From the IMG/VR virus record IMGVR_UViG_3300009376_001085, positions 1 to 64,000 of that record: a stretch of DNA of 64,000 nucleotides; one strand, 5' to 3'. Positions 8,532-17,370 of the stretch are shown one piece after another; position 1 is the stretch's first letter; each line of letters starts with the position of its first letter. This stretch comes from a virus. A program made the translations under genes and the position numbers. The notes beneath the pieces were generated by a model, which saw only the letters and a program-made list of their open reading frames with translations, ran no database searches and was not told the origin of the DNA.

Positions 8532-11169
8532 TAGAGAAAAAGACGCAATACATATAGTAGAGCGATCTAGAAAGAAACGGGAATATCAAACATATCCTGC
8601 AAAATATATCTTCTATTATCCTGATGTAAAAGGAAAATATCGTTCTATATTTGGAACACCTTTATCTCGAGCAAGCACCACAAGCGGAAAAACCTTCCGC
8701 ATGGAAAAGAAAATTCATTCACATAAACAGTTATTTGAGTCTGATATTAATCCTGTATTTCGTTGTTTAGAAGACAACTATTTAGGTAAAGAAGCACCAA
8801 ACTTAAATAAATGTTTCTTTGATATTGAGGTAGACTTTCAACAAAGTAAAGGGTTTGCTGATCCTTCTGATCCTTTCTCAATGATTAATTCTGTTACATT
8901 ATGGTGTAGTTGGATAGAAGAATTAATAACATTAACAATTCGTCCAAAAACAGTTGAACGAGCAGAAGCAGAAAAAATATGTGATAAGTTTGAAAACACT
9001 ATGCTCTGTAATACAGAGGAAGAATTGTTAGAAAATTTTTTAAAATTAATAGATGATGCAGATATATTAAGCGGATGGAACAGCGAAGGTTATGATATTC
9101 CATATACTGTAAACAGAGTTGCTAGAGTATTAGGCAAAGAACGTATGCGAGACTTTTGTTTATGGGGACAATATCCACGTAAAAGAGAATTTGAAAAATT
9201 TGGCAGAGAATTAGAGACATTTGATTTAATAGGTAGAGTACATTTAGATTATTTAGAGTTGTATCGCAAGTATACATATCACGAAATGCATAGTTATAGA
9301 TTAGATGCTGTTGGAGAATACGAAATTGGCGAAACAAAAGTTACATATGAAGGTACATTAGATCAACTATATAACAATGATTATGAAAAATTTATAGCAT
9401 ATAATAGACAAGATACAATGATGCTAAAGAAAATGGATGACAAATTACAGTTCATTGATTTAGCAAATGTGTTAGCCCATGCTAATACGGTATTACTGCA
9501 AACAACAATGGGGGCAGTAGCCGTTAGTGACCAAGCAATTATAAACGAAGCACATAGCCAAGGTTTACAAGTACCTGATAAAAAACAAAAAAGCGAAGAC
9601 GAATTTAGTACTGCCGCAGGTGCCTATGTAGCACAACCAAAAATAGGAATGCATGATTGGATAGGTTCTATGGACTTGAATTCACTATATCCTAGTGTAA
9701 TTCGTGCTATGAATATGGGACCAGAAACAATTATAGGGCAATGTAGACTAGATAAAACTCATGCAATGGTTCGTGAAAAAATGGGTAAAAAAGCAACATT
9801 TGCTGAAGCATGGGAAGGAATATTTAATACATTAGAATATGATTTAATACAAGAACGAGATATAGCAGAAAAAATAACAGTTGATTGGGAAAACGGAAAT
9901 ACAGATCAATACACTGGTGCAGAAATGTACGATTTAATACATAATCAAGGTAACCCTTGGGGCATATCTGCAAACGGTACACTCTTTAGATATGATAATA
10001 AAGGTATTATACCTAACTTGTTAGAACGTTGGTATGCCGAGCGTAAAGAGATGCAAAAGAATTTGCAAAAAGCAATAGATGATAAAGATAAAAGAAGAAT
10101 AGAATTTTGGGATAAAAGGCAACTTGTAAAGAAAATTAACTTAAATAGTTTATATGGAGCCATTTTAAATCCAGGATCAAGATTCTTTGATCTACGAATG
10201 GGACAAAGTGTAACTTTAACAGGTAGATCAATTGCAAAGCATATGGCCGCAGAAGTTAATAAAGTACTTACAGGAGAGTACAATCATGTGGGTTCAAGTA
10301 TCATATATGGTGATACTGATAGCGTGTATTATAGTGCTATATATTCTCTCAAGGAAGATATAGAGAATGGAACTGTAGAATGGGGTAAAGAACAGGCAAT
10401 AAAATTATATGATGTAATAGGTACGGAAGTAAATTCTACATTTCCGAAGTATATGAATAAGGCGTTTGGTATTACTTTAGAAAGCGGAGAAATAATTGCG
10501 GCGGCAAGGGAAATTGTTGCTACAAAAGGATTATTTATTAAAAAGAAAAGATACGGTATCTTGGTCTATGACGAAGAAGGCAATCGTAAAGATACCGAAG
10601 GTCAACCAGGTAAACTTAAGGCCATGGGCTTAGATCTTAAACGAAGTGATACTCCAGAATTTATGCAAAGATTTTTAGAAGAAATTTTGTTTGATGTATT
10701 AGATGGAAAAGGACAAACAGAGATCTTTACAAAAATAAAAGACTTTAGAGGAAAATTTAAAGAACGCCCAGGTTGGGAAAAAGGTACTCCAAAGCGTGTA
10801 AACAATCTTACAAAATATACTAAAATGTACAATCGTACAGGCAAGTGCGGAGTAGGGCATGTAATGGCGGCTATTAATTGGAACAGATTACGCAAAGCAT
10901 ATTCAGATAACTATTCAATGGAAATTACAGATGGTATGAAAACTATTGTTTGTAAATTAAGAAATAATCCAATGGGCATGACATCTATTGCATATCCGAT
11001 TGATGAATTACATTTACCAAATTGGTATAAAGAATTGCCATTTGATCATGGTGGAATGGAGAATGCTATCATAAATAAAAAGATAGACAATTTAATTGGA
11101 GTGCTTGATTGGGATCTGAAAGATACAGAAACCACAAATACTTTTAACTCATTATTTGAGATTTCATAG
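8506..11169 (+). CDS. 43: Family B DNA polymerase (T4 gp43-like)
   Basis: An 887-residue replicative polymerase, close to the 898 residues of T4 gp43. Exonuclease motifs are visible in order: FDIEVDF (Exo I), LSGWNSEGYDIPY (Exo II) and YNRQDTMML (Exo III). Polymerase motifs follow: MDLNSLYPSVI (motif A), KKINLNSLYGA (motif B) and IYGDTDSVYYS (motif C). The N-terminus MSYVDAFFDREKD also looks like gp43 homologues. It copies the phage genome and proofreads. A sliding clamp is encoded 0.7 kb downstream. It begins inside the preceding SGNH gene, so translation is probably coupled. Confidence 0.97.
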   Translation: MSYVDAFFDREKDAIHIVERSRKKREYQTYPAKYIFYYPDVKGKYRSIFGTPLSRASTTSGKTFRMEKKIHSHKQLFESDINPVFRCLEDNYLGKEAPNLNKCFFDIEVDFQQSKGFADPSDPFSMINSVTLWCSWIEELITLTIRPKTVERAEAEKICDKFENTMLCNTEEELLENFLKLIDDADILSGWNSEGYDIPYTVNRVARVLGKERMRDFCLWGQYPRKREFEKFGRELETFDLIGRVHLDYLELYRKYTYHEMHSYRLDAVGEYEIGETKVTYEGTLDQLYNNDYEKFIAYNRQDTMMLKKMDDKLQFIDLANVLAHANTVLLQTTMGAVAVSDQAIINEAHSQGLQVPDKKQKSEDEFSTAAGAYVAQPKIGMHDWIGSMDLNSLYPSVIRAMNMGPETIIGQCRLDKTHAMVREKMGKKATFAEAWEGIFNTLEYDLIQERDIAEKITVDWENGNTDQYTGAEMYDLIHNQGNPWGISANGTLFRYDNKGIIPNLLERWYAERKEMQKNLQKAIDDKDKRRIEFWDKRQLVKKINLNSLYGAILNPGSRFFDLRMGQSVTLTGRSIAKHMAAEVNKVLTGEYNHVGSSIIYGDTDSVYYSAIYSLKEDIENGTVEWGKEQAIKLYDVIGTEVNSTFPKYMNKAFGITLESGEIIAAAREIVATKGLFIKKKRYGILVYDEEGNRKDTEGQPGKLKAMGLDLKRSDTPEFMQRFLEEILFDVLDGKGQTEIFTKIKDFRGKFKERPGWEKGTPKRVNNLTKYTKMYNRTGKCGVGHVMAAINWNRLRKAYSDNYSMEITDGMKTIVCKLRNNPMGMTSIAYPIDELHLPNWYKELPFDHGGMENAIINKKIDNLIGVLDWDLKDTETTNTFNSLFEIS

Positions 11170-11176
11170 GAAGAAT

Positions 11177-11344
11177 ATGACATTTACCCAATATGTAACT
11201 CATGTAGATAACATGATTAAAGATTATACAAAACAACTACCACGAGAAACGCTTAGAGCAATTGAGCAAACTATAGAAGATGCAGAAGCAAATTGTGGTA
11301 AAGTTTGGTTAGAAGATTATATTGATCAAGAATGTAATCAATGA
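11177..11344 (+). CDS. Small acidic hypothetical protein
   Basis: A 55-residue protein starting at the ATG behind AGGAAG; an earlier non-ATG start at 11156 is less likely. Sequence such as LRAIEQTIEDAEANC suggests a helical bundle. It follows the polymerase by 7 nt and overlaps the transporter gene by 4 nt. No family recognised. Confidence 0.6.
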   Translation: MTFTQYVTHVDNMIKDYTKQLPRETLRAIEQTIEDAEANCGKVWLEDYIDQECNQ

Positions 11345-11835
11345 AAAAAAAAGATAGAAAACTTTACGATTCATGGAAATATAAAAAAGGAAGCTACATG
11401 GAATTTAATAATCCTGTCTTTCAAACCCTTTTAGGTTTGGTAATTTTTTATATAGGACTTAAAATGTTTTCAGGTGGTATGAAATCAATGGGTCATTTAG
11501 AACACCTTCAATGGTTTTTAGGAAATCCGTATTGGATGTTTCTTGGAGCAATAATATGTACCCTCCTATGGCAATCTTCATCTCTTACTACAACTGCGGT
11601 AATTGGTCTCGTTGCTTCAGGTACGTTACCACTTCCGTCGGCGATTGCCGCTATATTAGGAGCAAATGTAGGCACAACAGGCACTATATGGATAGCAGGA
11701 ATGTTAGTAAGTGATGGTATGCCTACGGGCATTACAAAGCAGGTAGCTCTTGTACATACAGGAGTGAATACAGTTATGGCAGTCGTACTATTACCATTAG
11801 TACAACCTATTGCAAGATTTATATCTAAATTTTAA
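11341..11835 (+). CDS. Half-size Na+/phosphate cotransporter (NptA/PF02690-like)
   Basis: A 164-residue membrane protein carrying one copy of the Na/Pi cotransporter core: LLWQSSSLTTTAVIGLV (the QSSS motif) followed by AAILGANVGTTGTIW. Bacterial and animal homologues have two inverted repeats with this motif; here only one is present, so a dimer would be needed for a complete transporter. Inference: it could raise phosphate uptake in the infected cell, a theme in marine phages. An in-frame ATG at 11398 has a better ribosome site (AAGGA, 7 nt), so the first 19 residues may not be made. A sigma70 promoter follows the gene. Confidence 0.75.
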   Translation: MKKKDRKLYDSWKYKKGSYMEFNNPVFQTLLGLVIFYIGLKMFSGGMKSMGHLEHLQWFLGNPYWMFLGAIICTLLWQSSSLTTTAVIGLVASGTLPLPSAIAAILGANVGTTGTIWIAGMLVSDGMPTGITKQVALVHTGVNTVMAVVLLPLVQPIARFISKF

Positions 11836-11836
11836 C

Positions 11837-11865
11837 TTGACATTAGCCGTTCGGCATGTTATAAT
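11837..11865 (+). promoter_or_regulatory. Sigma70-type promoter for the sliding clamp
   Basis: TTGACA at 11837-11842 and TATAAT at 11860-11865 with a 17-nt spacer: a perfect consensus pair. It is 30 nt before the clamp ATG at 11895, which has AAAGGAG. Expected to be an early or middle promoter. Confidence 0.85.
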
Positions 11866-11894
11866 ATATTAACTAATTAATCTAAAGGAGACAT

Positions 11895-12641
11895 ATGAAA
11901 GATATTCTTCTGGACCTTGTCGACCATACTGCTGGTCTTGGGTTCATTGAAAATGTAAAAGTAACAGGTACGGATTCAGAAACTTCTTTTGAAGCAATGG
12001 ATCCAGATAGAACTGTTATTTTAAATGCAAAAACAACTAACCCAGTAGCCGAGTTCATTGGTGAATTTGGTATGGGTAATTTAGGCTTTTTAAATGGTAT
12101 TGTTAATCTTGATGGGTATAAATCAGATGAAGGTACAATTAATGTTAACAATCGTGAACGCAATGGCGAGCAAGTATTAGAGTCATTGACGTTTGAAGAT
12201 CAGCATGGTAATACTGATCAATATCGATTTATGAGTAAAGAAGTTGTAGAACAACAACTTAAAACAGTGAAATTTAGAGGAGTTAATTGGAATGTATCAT
12301 TTGAACCATCTAAACAAAGTGTTCAAGAGCTTGCCCAAATTGCAGGTATTTATTCAACAATTGAACCAACTTTTTCTGTTAAAACCGAAAATGGTAATGT
12401 TGTTATCGGCGTTGGTACTGACGATGGTAGCGGACATGTTGGTAAACGTATATTTGCAAGAAATGTAGAAGGACAATTAAATCAAAATTGGAGTTGGCCA
12501 TTACAACAAGTATTAGGTATTCTTAAATTAGGAATGAGCGGAGCATGTGTTATGAATATTTCAGATCAAGGTGCTTTGCAAATTAGTATTGATAGTGGAC
12601 TTGCAACATATGATTATATTTTACCAGCGATGAATAAATGA
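11895..12641 (+). CDS. 45: DNA polymerase sliding clamp (T4 gp45-like)
   Basis: A 248-residue protein similar in length and style to T4 gp45 (228 residues), with FIGEFGMGNLGFLNGIVNL near residue 55-75 and a long beta-rich body ending with DSGLATYDYILPAMNK. These features recur in phage clamps, which form a trimeric ring that holds the polymerase on DNA and also activates late promoters in T4. It has its own perfect sigma70 promoter and strong ribosome site, consistent with high expression. The downstream DpdA-like gene overlaps by 4 nt. Confidence 0.85.
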   Translation: MKDILLDLVDHTAGLGFIENVKVTGTDSETSFEAMDPDRTVILNAKTTNPVAEFIGEFGMGNLGFLNGIVNLDGYKSDEGTINVNNRERNGEQVLESLTFEDQHGNTDQYRFMSKEVVEQQLKTVKFRGVNWNVSFEPSKQSVQELAQIAGIYSTIEPTFSVKTENGNVVIGVGTDDGSGHVGKRIFARNVEGQLNQNWSWPLQQVLGILKLGMSGACVMNISDQGALQISIDSGLATYDYILPAMNK

Positions 12642-14170
12642 AAACACGGAAAAATTTAACTAAAAGTAATAAAGATTATGCAGTCTTTCTTCCTAGTATA
12701 AGTGGCTTTTATAATACATTTATATCAAAACAACGGGTAGAAGAATATGTACCTAAGAATAGAATACCTGCTGAGTTTGAAAATGGTATAGAAGGCTGTA
12801 ATTTTCTTAATGAAGATCAAGCATATTTTAATTATAAATGGTCATTGTACTCTGCAGGCCATGCTCAACTTGATATTGCAAAAAGTGATGTTGAAGAAAG
12901 TATGGTACAAAAAAGAGATAAGCCGAAAACTTGGTGTCTTGCTGATAGTGGTGGGTTCCAAATAGGTAAAGGTGTTATTAAATTCGATTGGGAGAATTTT
13001 TATGAAGTACCTACTGATAACAATTATGTTGGTAATGCTGATGCCGTTAGGGGTAAGATTCTTAATTGGCTCGAGCATACCGCTGACTATGCCCTCGTAC
13101 TGGACGTACCGTCATGGACTGCCGATCCCGTTAATCGTGGACGGACAAAAATGTCTAGTTATGCCGAAACACTCAAAGCCACATTGTATAATAATGCTTG
13201 GTTCGTCGCAAACAGACAAGGAAATGTAAAATTTTTAAATGCTCTTCATGGAATGGATTGGGCTTCTTCATCACAATGGTATGAAGAAGTAAAACATTTT
13301 CCATTTGAAGGTTGGGCGTTTGGTTCTAATAATATGCGTAATATCTACCTTGCTATGCGTAGATTAATTGTATTACGTGATGACAAATTATTAGAAAAAG
13401 GCAAACATGACGTAGTTCATTTCTTAGGTACATCGCGATTAGATTGGGCGTGTATGCTTACCACAGTACAGCGATGTTTGCGTGAACATGTTAATGAAGA
13501 TATGATGGTTACATTTGATTGTGCTAGTCCTTTTATAGCAACCGCACATGGACAAATGTACACACAACATGTACATAGAAATAATCGCTTTAGTTATATA
13601 ATGGATAAAGCAGTTGATGATAAAAAACTTGCAGGTAGTACCATTCCTTGTCCTTGGACAAGTCCTATTGCAGAACGTATGACTATGGGAGATATTTGTT
13701 ATTATAAACCAGGAGACTTAAATAAGTTAGGGAAGGAAGGCAAAACTAGTTGGGATAGTTTTAGTTATTTCTTAATGATGGCACATAACGTATATCAGCA
13801 TATAGAATCTGTACAACGTGCCAACATACTTGCAGATACTGCAAGTATGTTGTATAAACCTAAAATAACAGAATGGCGTAAAGTTAAAGCAACAGGCAAC
13901 GAAGATGAATTTAGTCCTTGGGTTCCACGTAATTTAATTTATTTTAATGAAGTATGTAAAGACATATTTACAGCAGAAAATCCTATGACATTAATTGAAA
14001 AAGCAGAAGGCTTATTTGCCGATATTAGTGATAAAAGAACTCGAAGATCATCAGCGGCAGTATTTAATTCTTTATTTGAAGCCGAAGATGTAGGAGACGA
14101 TAATGATGCAGATACATTTGATCAACAGGATGATGAAAAAATGGAGGAGTTAAATGATTCAATATCATGA
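12638..14170 (+). CDS. dpdA: DpdA-like DNA/tRNA-guanine transglycosylase
   Basis: A 510-residue protein with TGT-family signatures: LADSGGFQIG (Asp103-Gln108, substrate-binding loop), YALVLDVPSW (Asp156, likely nucleophile) and HFLGTSRLDW. TGT enzymes swap guanine for a 7-deazaguanine; phage and bacterial DpdA relatives do this in DNA. The same window has folE, queE, a QueD-like gene and a QueC-like gene, so the modified base can probably be made by the phage. Inference: it inserts preQ0 or a relative in genomic DNA and so blocks host restriction. The typical TGT zinc-binding C-terminus is not evident. It overlaps the clamp gene by 4 nt and the next gene by 17 nt. Confidence 0.75.
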   Translation: MKTRKNLTKSNKDYAVFLPSISGFYNTFISKQRVEEYVPKNRIPAEFENGIEGCNFLNEDQAYFNYKWSLYSAGHAQLDIAKSDVEESMVQKRDKPKTWCLADSGGFQIGKGVIKFDWENFYEVPTDNNYVGNADAVRGKILNWLEHTADYALVLDVPSWTADPVNRGRTKMSSYAETLKATLYNNAWFVANRQGNVKFLNALHGMDWASSSQWYEEVKHFPFEGWAFGSNNMRNIYLAMRRLIVLRDDKLLEKGKHDVVHFLGTSRLDWACMLTTVQRCLREHVNEDMMVTFDCASPFIATAHGQMYTQHVHRNNRFSYIMDKAVDDKKLAGSTIPCPWTSPIAERMTMGDICYYKPGDLNKLGKEGKTSWDSFSYFLMMAHNVYQHIESVQRANILADTASMLYKPKITEWRKVKATGNEDEFSPWVPRNLIYFNEVCKDIFTAENPMTLIEKAEGLFADISDKRTRRSSAAVFNSLFEAEDVGDDNDADTFDQQDDEKMEELNDSIS

Positions 14171-14756
14171 AGGGGTTCCATTTTGTATAATGCAACCCGA
14201 CGAAGCAGGAGTTCATATAGATTGTGAGCGAATAGTAAAATTTTTAGAATTTGTCGAACCACAAATATGTTCTACGCCTAATGATACAAATACGGCATAT
14301 AAAAATGATGACTTATCTGCTCGATTTAATAAATGGAATATATTTTTATTTGTAGAACCAGCATTATTACCAATTTATAAATTAATTCAAACAGGATGGG
14401 AACAATTTGCAGAAGAAGTTAAATTTGGTGAAGAAGCGTTATGGATTCATTCTCATGGTAATCTTCATCGAAAAGATCAACAATTAAGTTATCATGCCCA
14501 TAGATATCCTGTCTTAGGATATGTTGGGATATCTTCTGAAGGTAGTAATACTACATTTTATACAGGTGAAAAAGAAGATATACCTATACCTATACCTAAC
14601 AAAAACGGCCAATTAGTTATAACATTAGGACCTATACCTCATAATACAGATATATGGGATAAAGATTATCCTAGATGTAGTGTAGCATTTAATTTAATGA
14701 CAACACACGATACACAAGTAAAAGGATGTGGACCAGTATTTCCATTTAAGGTTTAA
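14154..14756 (+). CDS. Putative 2OG-Fe(II)/cupin-type protein, tandem copy 1
   Basis: A 200-residue protein clearly paralogous to the next gene: both have a (D)KWNxxLL.EP block in the first half, then a histidine pair (YHAHRYPVLGYVGIS), a beta-rich stretch, NKNGQL and a final IPHNTDIWDKDYPRCSVAFN. The spacing His-x-His...His...Arg fits the 2OG-Fe(II) oxygenase fold, though one iron ligand is not the usual Asp. It overlaps the DpdA-like gene by 17 nt, so it might act in base modification. The substrate is unknown. Confidence 0.5.
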   Translation: MIQYHEGVPFCIMQPDEAGVHIDCERIVKFLEFVEPQICSTPNDTNTAYKNDDLSARFNKWNIFLFVEPALLPIYKLIQTGWEQFAEEVKFGEEALWIHSHGNLHRKDQQLSYHAHRYPVLGYVGISSEGSNTTFYTGEKEDIPIPIPNKNGQLVITLGPIPHNTDIWDKDYPRCSVAFNLMTTHDTQVKGCGPVFPFKV

Positions 14757-14758
14757 TT

Positions 14759-15388
14759 ATGCCAACTACAGTATATCATAACATGCTTCCAGTAACTACA
14801 GTACCAGCAAAAGAACATGGTATAGAATTAGACTATGATAAAATAATAAAATTTGTCGAAAAAATAGAACCAGAAATTTTAAAATTAGAAGTTGATAAAG
14901 GACATTATAATGAAGAACCAGGAACTGTCAACGAAATGATTATAAAATGGAATGGCTGGAATATTTTATTATTAAATGAACCTGAATTATTTAAAGTTTA
15001 TCAAATAATAATGAAAGGTATTAAAGAATTTACTAAGTTTACTAAATTTAAAGAACCTGTTACATATTTAGGTTGTTGGGCAACATTAACTAGAAAAGGT
15101 AGACAAGTATTTCCACACACACATAATTTTCATATGGTAGGGCATGTTTCTATAAATGCCGAACCGTCAACTACTACATATTCATGGAAAGACCCCGAAG
15201 GTAAAGAATACCATGTTCCAATTGAAAATAAAAATGGTCAAGTTCAAGTTACTAAAAGTGTAAATCATCATAGTTCAATTTGGGAAAAAGATGAGTCAAG
15301 AATAACTATTGCTTTTGATGTAATAGGACAAATACATGTCGAAGACCCTCGTCCTTTGCCTCCTTGCTTTCCTATTCTTTTAGAATAA
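14759..15388 (+). CDS. Putative 2OG-Fe(II)/cupin-type protein, tandem copy 2
   Basis: A 209-residue paralogue of the preceding gene, 2 nt behind it. It has FPHTHNFHMVGHVSINAE, ENKNGQVQV and NHHSSIWEKDESRITIAFD at equivalent places. The His-x-His and distal His/Arg are retained. Divergence between copies is strong, so the duplication is old. Its stop codon lies inside an ATAAATA box just before the zinc protease gene. Confidence 0.5.
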   Translation: MPTTVYHNMLPVTTVPAKEHGIELDYDKIIKFVEKIEPEILKLEVDKGHYNEEPGTVNEMIIKWNGWNILLLNEPELFKVYQIIMKGIKEFTKFTKFKEPVTYLGCWATLTRKGRQVFPHTHNFHMVGHVSINAEPSTTTYSWKDPEGKEYHVPIENKNGQVQVTKSVNHHSSIWEKDESRITIAFDVIGQIHVEDPRPLPPCFPILLE

Positions 15389-15391
15389 ATA
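15385..15391 (+). promoter_or_regulatory. ATAAATA late-type box 4 nt before a start codon
   Basis: ATAAATATT lies 4 nt before the ATG at 15396 and no Shine-Dalgarno is present. In T4 the late box is at about -13 to -6, so transcription would begin at or next to the ATG. The box also contains the stop of the upstream gene. See the finding on leaderless late transcripts. Confidence 0.4.
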
Positions 15392-15395
15392 TTGT

Positions 15396-16337
15396 ATGCA
15401 GTTAAATCAATTAAAAATATCTGAAGCATTAGTAAAATATCCAGAACGAATATATAAAGTATTTTCTGCTCATTTAGAGCAAGAAATGCTTAATTACATG
15501 TATCATTATAAGGTTCATAGAGACGATTATGAACAAGAACATGATAATATTAAGGGCATGGTTGCCAAAGTAGCAAACAAAAAAGGTATAACTATTGAGC
15601 AAAATTGGTCTAAAGGAAAAAATAATAAACTTGAAATAGATATTAAACCAGACGACTTTCCTAAAAGATACACACCTAAAACAGAAACCGAAGAAGGATA
15701 TGCTAAACTACAATTAGTATATAAACCTGGTGCCGATGAAAAGGCAGAAGGAACACACCAAACTGGTGTACGTAAAAATAAATGGCTCCATACCATTAGA
15801 ATAATAATGGGCGATATTATGGAGGATATACTAATTCAAGATAAGCCTAAGGAGCAATTTAGAGAAATACATTATACATTACAACGTGTTAATTCTACTC
15901 TAAGACATGAGCTTATGCATTTAACACAAGAACATACACTTAAAAGTACAACTTCTAAAAAATTAAATCAAAAAACAGGTGAATGGGAAACAGATGATTT
16001 AGCATATACTGGGCAAACAGATCGATTACCTGGATATGGAGATGACGATTTAGAAAGAGATCATCCTGAATTTGGTTATAGAGTTCATAATTTAAGTCCT
16101 ATAGAATTTGATCCTATGATTGAATCTGAAGCGGTAAGATTTAGATATACATTCTATGACCGCACCGAACCTGTGATGCCACAAATAAAAGATTATATTC
16201 GGAGTAGTCAATTTTTCAAATTATTAAAAGGAATGCGAGAAACTAAACCAGGAGAATGGAAATCCTGGGAAGAAGCAGATCCTAGATATCAAACAGCAAT
16301 TAAAAAATTCACAAAAAGAGTTAAAGAAATCACTTGA
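15396..16337 (+). CDS. HExxH zinc metalloprotease-like protein
   Basis: A 313-residue protein with LRHELMHLTQEH; His171, Glu172 and His175 form an HExxH zincin motif. Proteases with this motif use the two His and a distal residue for zinc and the Glu as base. The N-terminus MQLNQLKISEA loosely resembles the capsid-targeting-like N-termini of the 28-36 kb genes ((I/L)xE near residue 10). Inference: it may be packaged and injected, or be a late protease. Residues 35-140 are charged and loosely conserved-looking. No other family recognised. Confidence 0.6.
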   Translation: MQLNQLKISEALVKYPERIYKVFSAHLEQEMLNYMYHYKVHRDDYEQEHDNIKGMVAKVANKKGITIEQNWSKGKNNKLEIDIKPDDFPKRYTPKTETEEGYAKLQLVYKPGADEKAEGTHQTGVRKNKWLHTIRIIMGDIMEDILIQDKPKEQFREIHYTLQRVNSTLRHELMHLTQEHTLKSTTSKKLNQKTGEWETDDLAYTGQTDRLPGYGDDDLERDHPEFGYRVHNLSPIEFDPMIESEAVRFRYTFYDRTEPVMPQIKDYIRSSQFFKLLKGMRETKPGEWKSWEEADPRYQTAIKKFTKRVKEIT

Positions 16338-16362
16338 CATAAATAACTAGATATGTTAAAAT
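16334..16362 (+). promoter_or_regulatory. Sigma70-type promoter
   Basis: TTGACA at 16334-16339 and TAAAAT at 16357-16362, spacer 17 nt. An AAAGGAG site follows at about 16369. The -35 overlaps the 3' end of the zinc protease gene. It opens the 16.4-25.3 kb metabolism unit. An ATAAATA also occurs inside the spacer (16339-16345) but is probably chance. Confidence 0.7.
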
Positions 16363-16387
16363 ATTACTAAAGGAGAGATCGCTTGGG

Positions 16388-16624
16388 GTGTTGTTATTTA
16401 AATCCATGTCGGTTGATCATAAGCAGGAAATCGTAAAACACGATTGTACCAACGGAGAAATAAACCTTAAAGATTATGGAAAGAGCGTATTTTTGGGCAC
16501 CAACCTTAATAACGAGGAAATCATTTCGTGCATAAGAGCTTATCGAAAACAACAGGCAATTCGAAATCAAAAATTGTCCCTGTACCAGAAAGTGAAGAAG
16601 GAATTCTTGAAACTAGTGGCTTAG
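16388..16624 (+). CDS. Small hypothetical protein with GTG start
   Basis: A 78-residue ORF directly after the sigma70 promoter and AAAGGAG (12 nt spacing to GTG). A later ATG at 16406 is possible. The C-terminal part is basic (YRKQQAIRNQKLSLYQKVKKE). Its last about 95 nt overlap another open frame (16528-16728) in the -1 register. Either one frame is spurious or the two form one protein by frameshifting. Confidence 0.4.
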   Translation: MLLFKSMSVDHKQEIVKHDCTNGEINLKDYGKSVFLGTNLNNEEIISCIRAYRKQQAIRNQKLSLYQKVKKEFLKLVA

Positions 16625-16728
16625 AGGGAATTGCCGAATCACGCAATAGTGATGGCATACCTGGCCTTTTGAATATTTTACAAAACATTAAAAATGCTGA
16701 GAGACTACGAAACTGGAAAATCTACTGA
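16528..16728 (+). CDS. Overlapping -1-frame ORF, possible frameshift extension
   Basis: A 66-residue open frame from a GTG, in the -1 frame relative to the 16388 ORF. The translation (VPVPESEEGILETSGLEG, then ILQNIKNAERLRNWK) has plausible amphipathic composition and runs to overlap the next gene by 35 nt, as most real genes here do. No ribosome site is seen at its start. It could be the C-terminus of the upstream ORF after a -1 shift, or a sequencing error product. No clear X XXY YYZ slippery site was found. Confidence 0.3.
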   Translation: MHKSLSKTTGNSKSKIVPVPESEEGILETSGLEGIAESRNSDGIPGLLNILQNIKNAERLRNWKIY

Positions 16729-17203
16729 TGTAAGTTTTTTCATTGGAACAGAAGTAGAAAACACAAAGGCACATGGGCTCCGCACATTGTTTGTTGCGGG
16801 GCTCCAACCCACGAGTAAAATAATTAAACATGCCGAAGAAAATAAAGTAGAACATATTTACTTAGGTGCCAATCATTCTTTTGTTCCTAATTTAGATTGG
16901 AATTATAATACTGTAAACAAATGTATAACAGCAGGATATTTAGTTTCTTTAAATTATCCAATTAATTATCATAATAATGTAATAAAAGAACTTAATAATT
17001 TGTATAAAAATGAAAATTTTATACCACAAATATCATTGCATTTTCCTGAATTAGAACATGAAAATCCTAATTTAAATATTAAAATTGATGATATAGATTT
17101 TGAAGCAACAAATAATGGTGTTTGGTGTTTCAATTTATCGGATGTTTGTACAGACGATAATAAAACAACCTGGGACAAATATAAAAGCGATAAAATATTA
17201 TGA
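16694..17203 (+). CDS. Conserved-looking phage protein of unknown function
   Basis: A 169-residue protein with well-formed blocks SFFIGTEVENTKAHGLRTLFV, HIYLGANHSFVPN and NNGVWCFNLSDV. From memory, this pattern recurs as an unnamed family in marine T4-like phages. No Shine-Dalgarno precedes the ATG and the upstream frame overlaps, so translation may be coupled. The role is unknown. Confidence 0.65.
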   Translation: MLRDYETGKSTDVSFFIGTEVENTKAHGLRTLFVAGLQPTSKIIKHAEENKVEHIYLGANHSFVPNLDWNYNTVNKCITAGYLVSLNYPINYHNNVIKELNNLYKNENFIPQISLHFPELEHENPNLNIKIDDIDFEATNNGVWCFNLSDVCTDDNKTTWDKYKSDKIL

Positions 17204-17370
17204 GTAATAAAAAAATTAAATTAATTAAAGAAGATGAATCATCAACTGACGATTTATTAAAAACTATGCTTAAAACCATGGAAGCAATGGATTGGAAATT
17301 ATGGGAACTCTATCAAACTGCCCAACGAGTAGAAAAATATTTAGGAATAGAAAAAGAAGATGAAAAATAA
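17200..17370 (+). CDS. Small hypothetical protein, 56 residues
   Basis: ATG at 17200 overlaps the stop of the previous gene (ATGA) and the frame stays open to TAA at 17368-17370. It then overlaps the next gene start at 17360. The sequence is acidic/basic mixed and helical (LLKTMLKTMEAMDWKLWEL). Overlap on both sides supports it as a real gene. Confidence 0.6.
   Translation: MSNKKIKLIKEDESSTDDLLKTMLKTMEAMDWKLWELYQTAQRVEKYLGIEKEDEK

Noticed and set aside
16339-16345. ATAAATA late box before 16388
   Set aside because: It lies inside the spacer of a good sigma70 promoter, so it is more likely chance.
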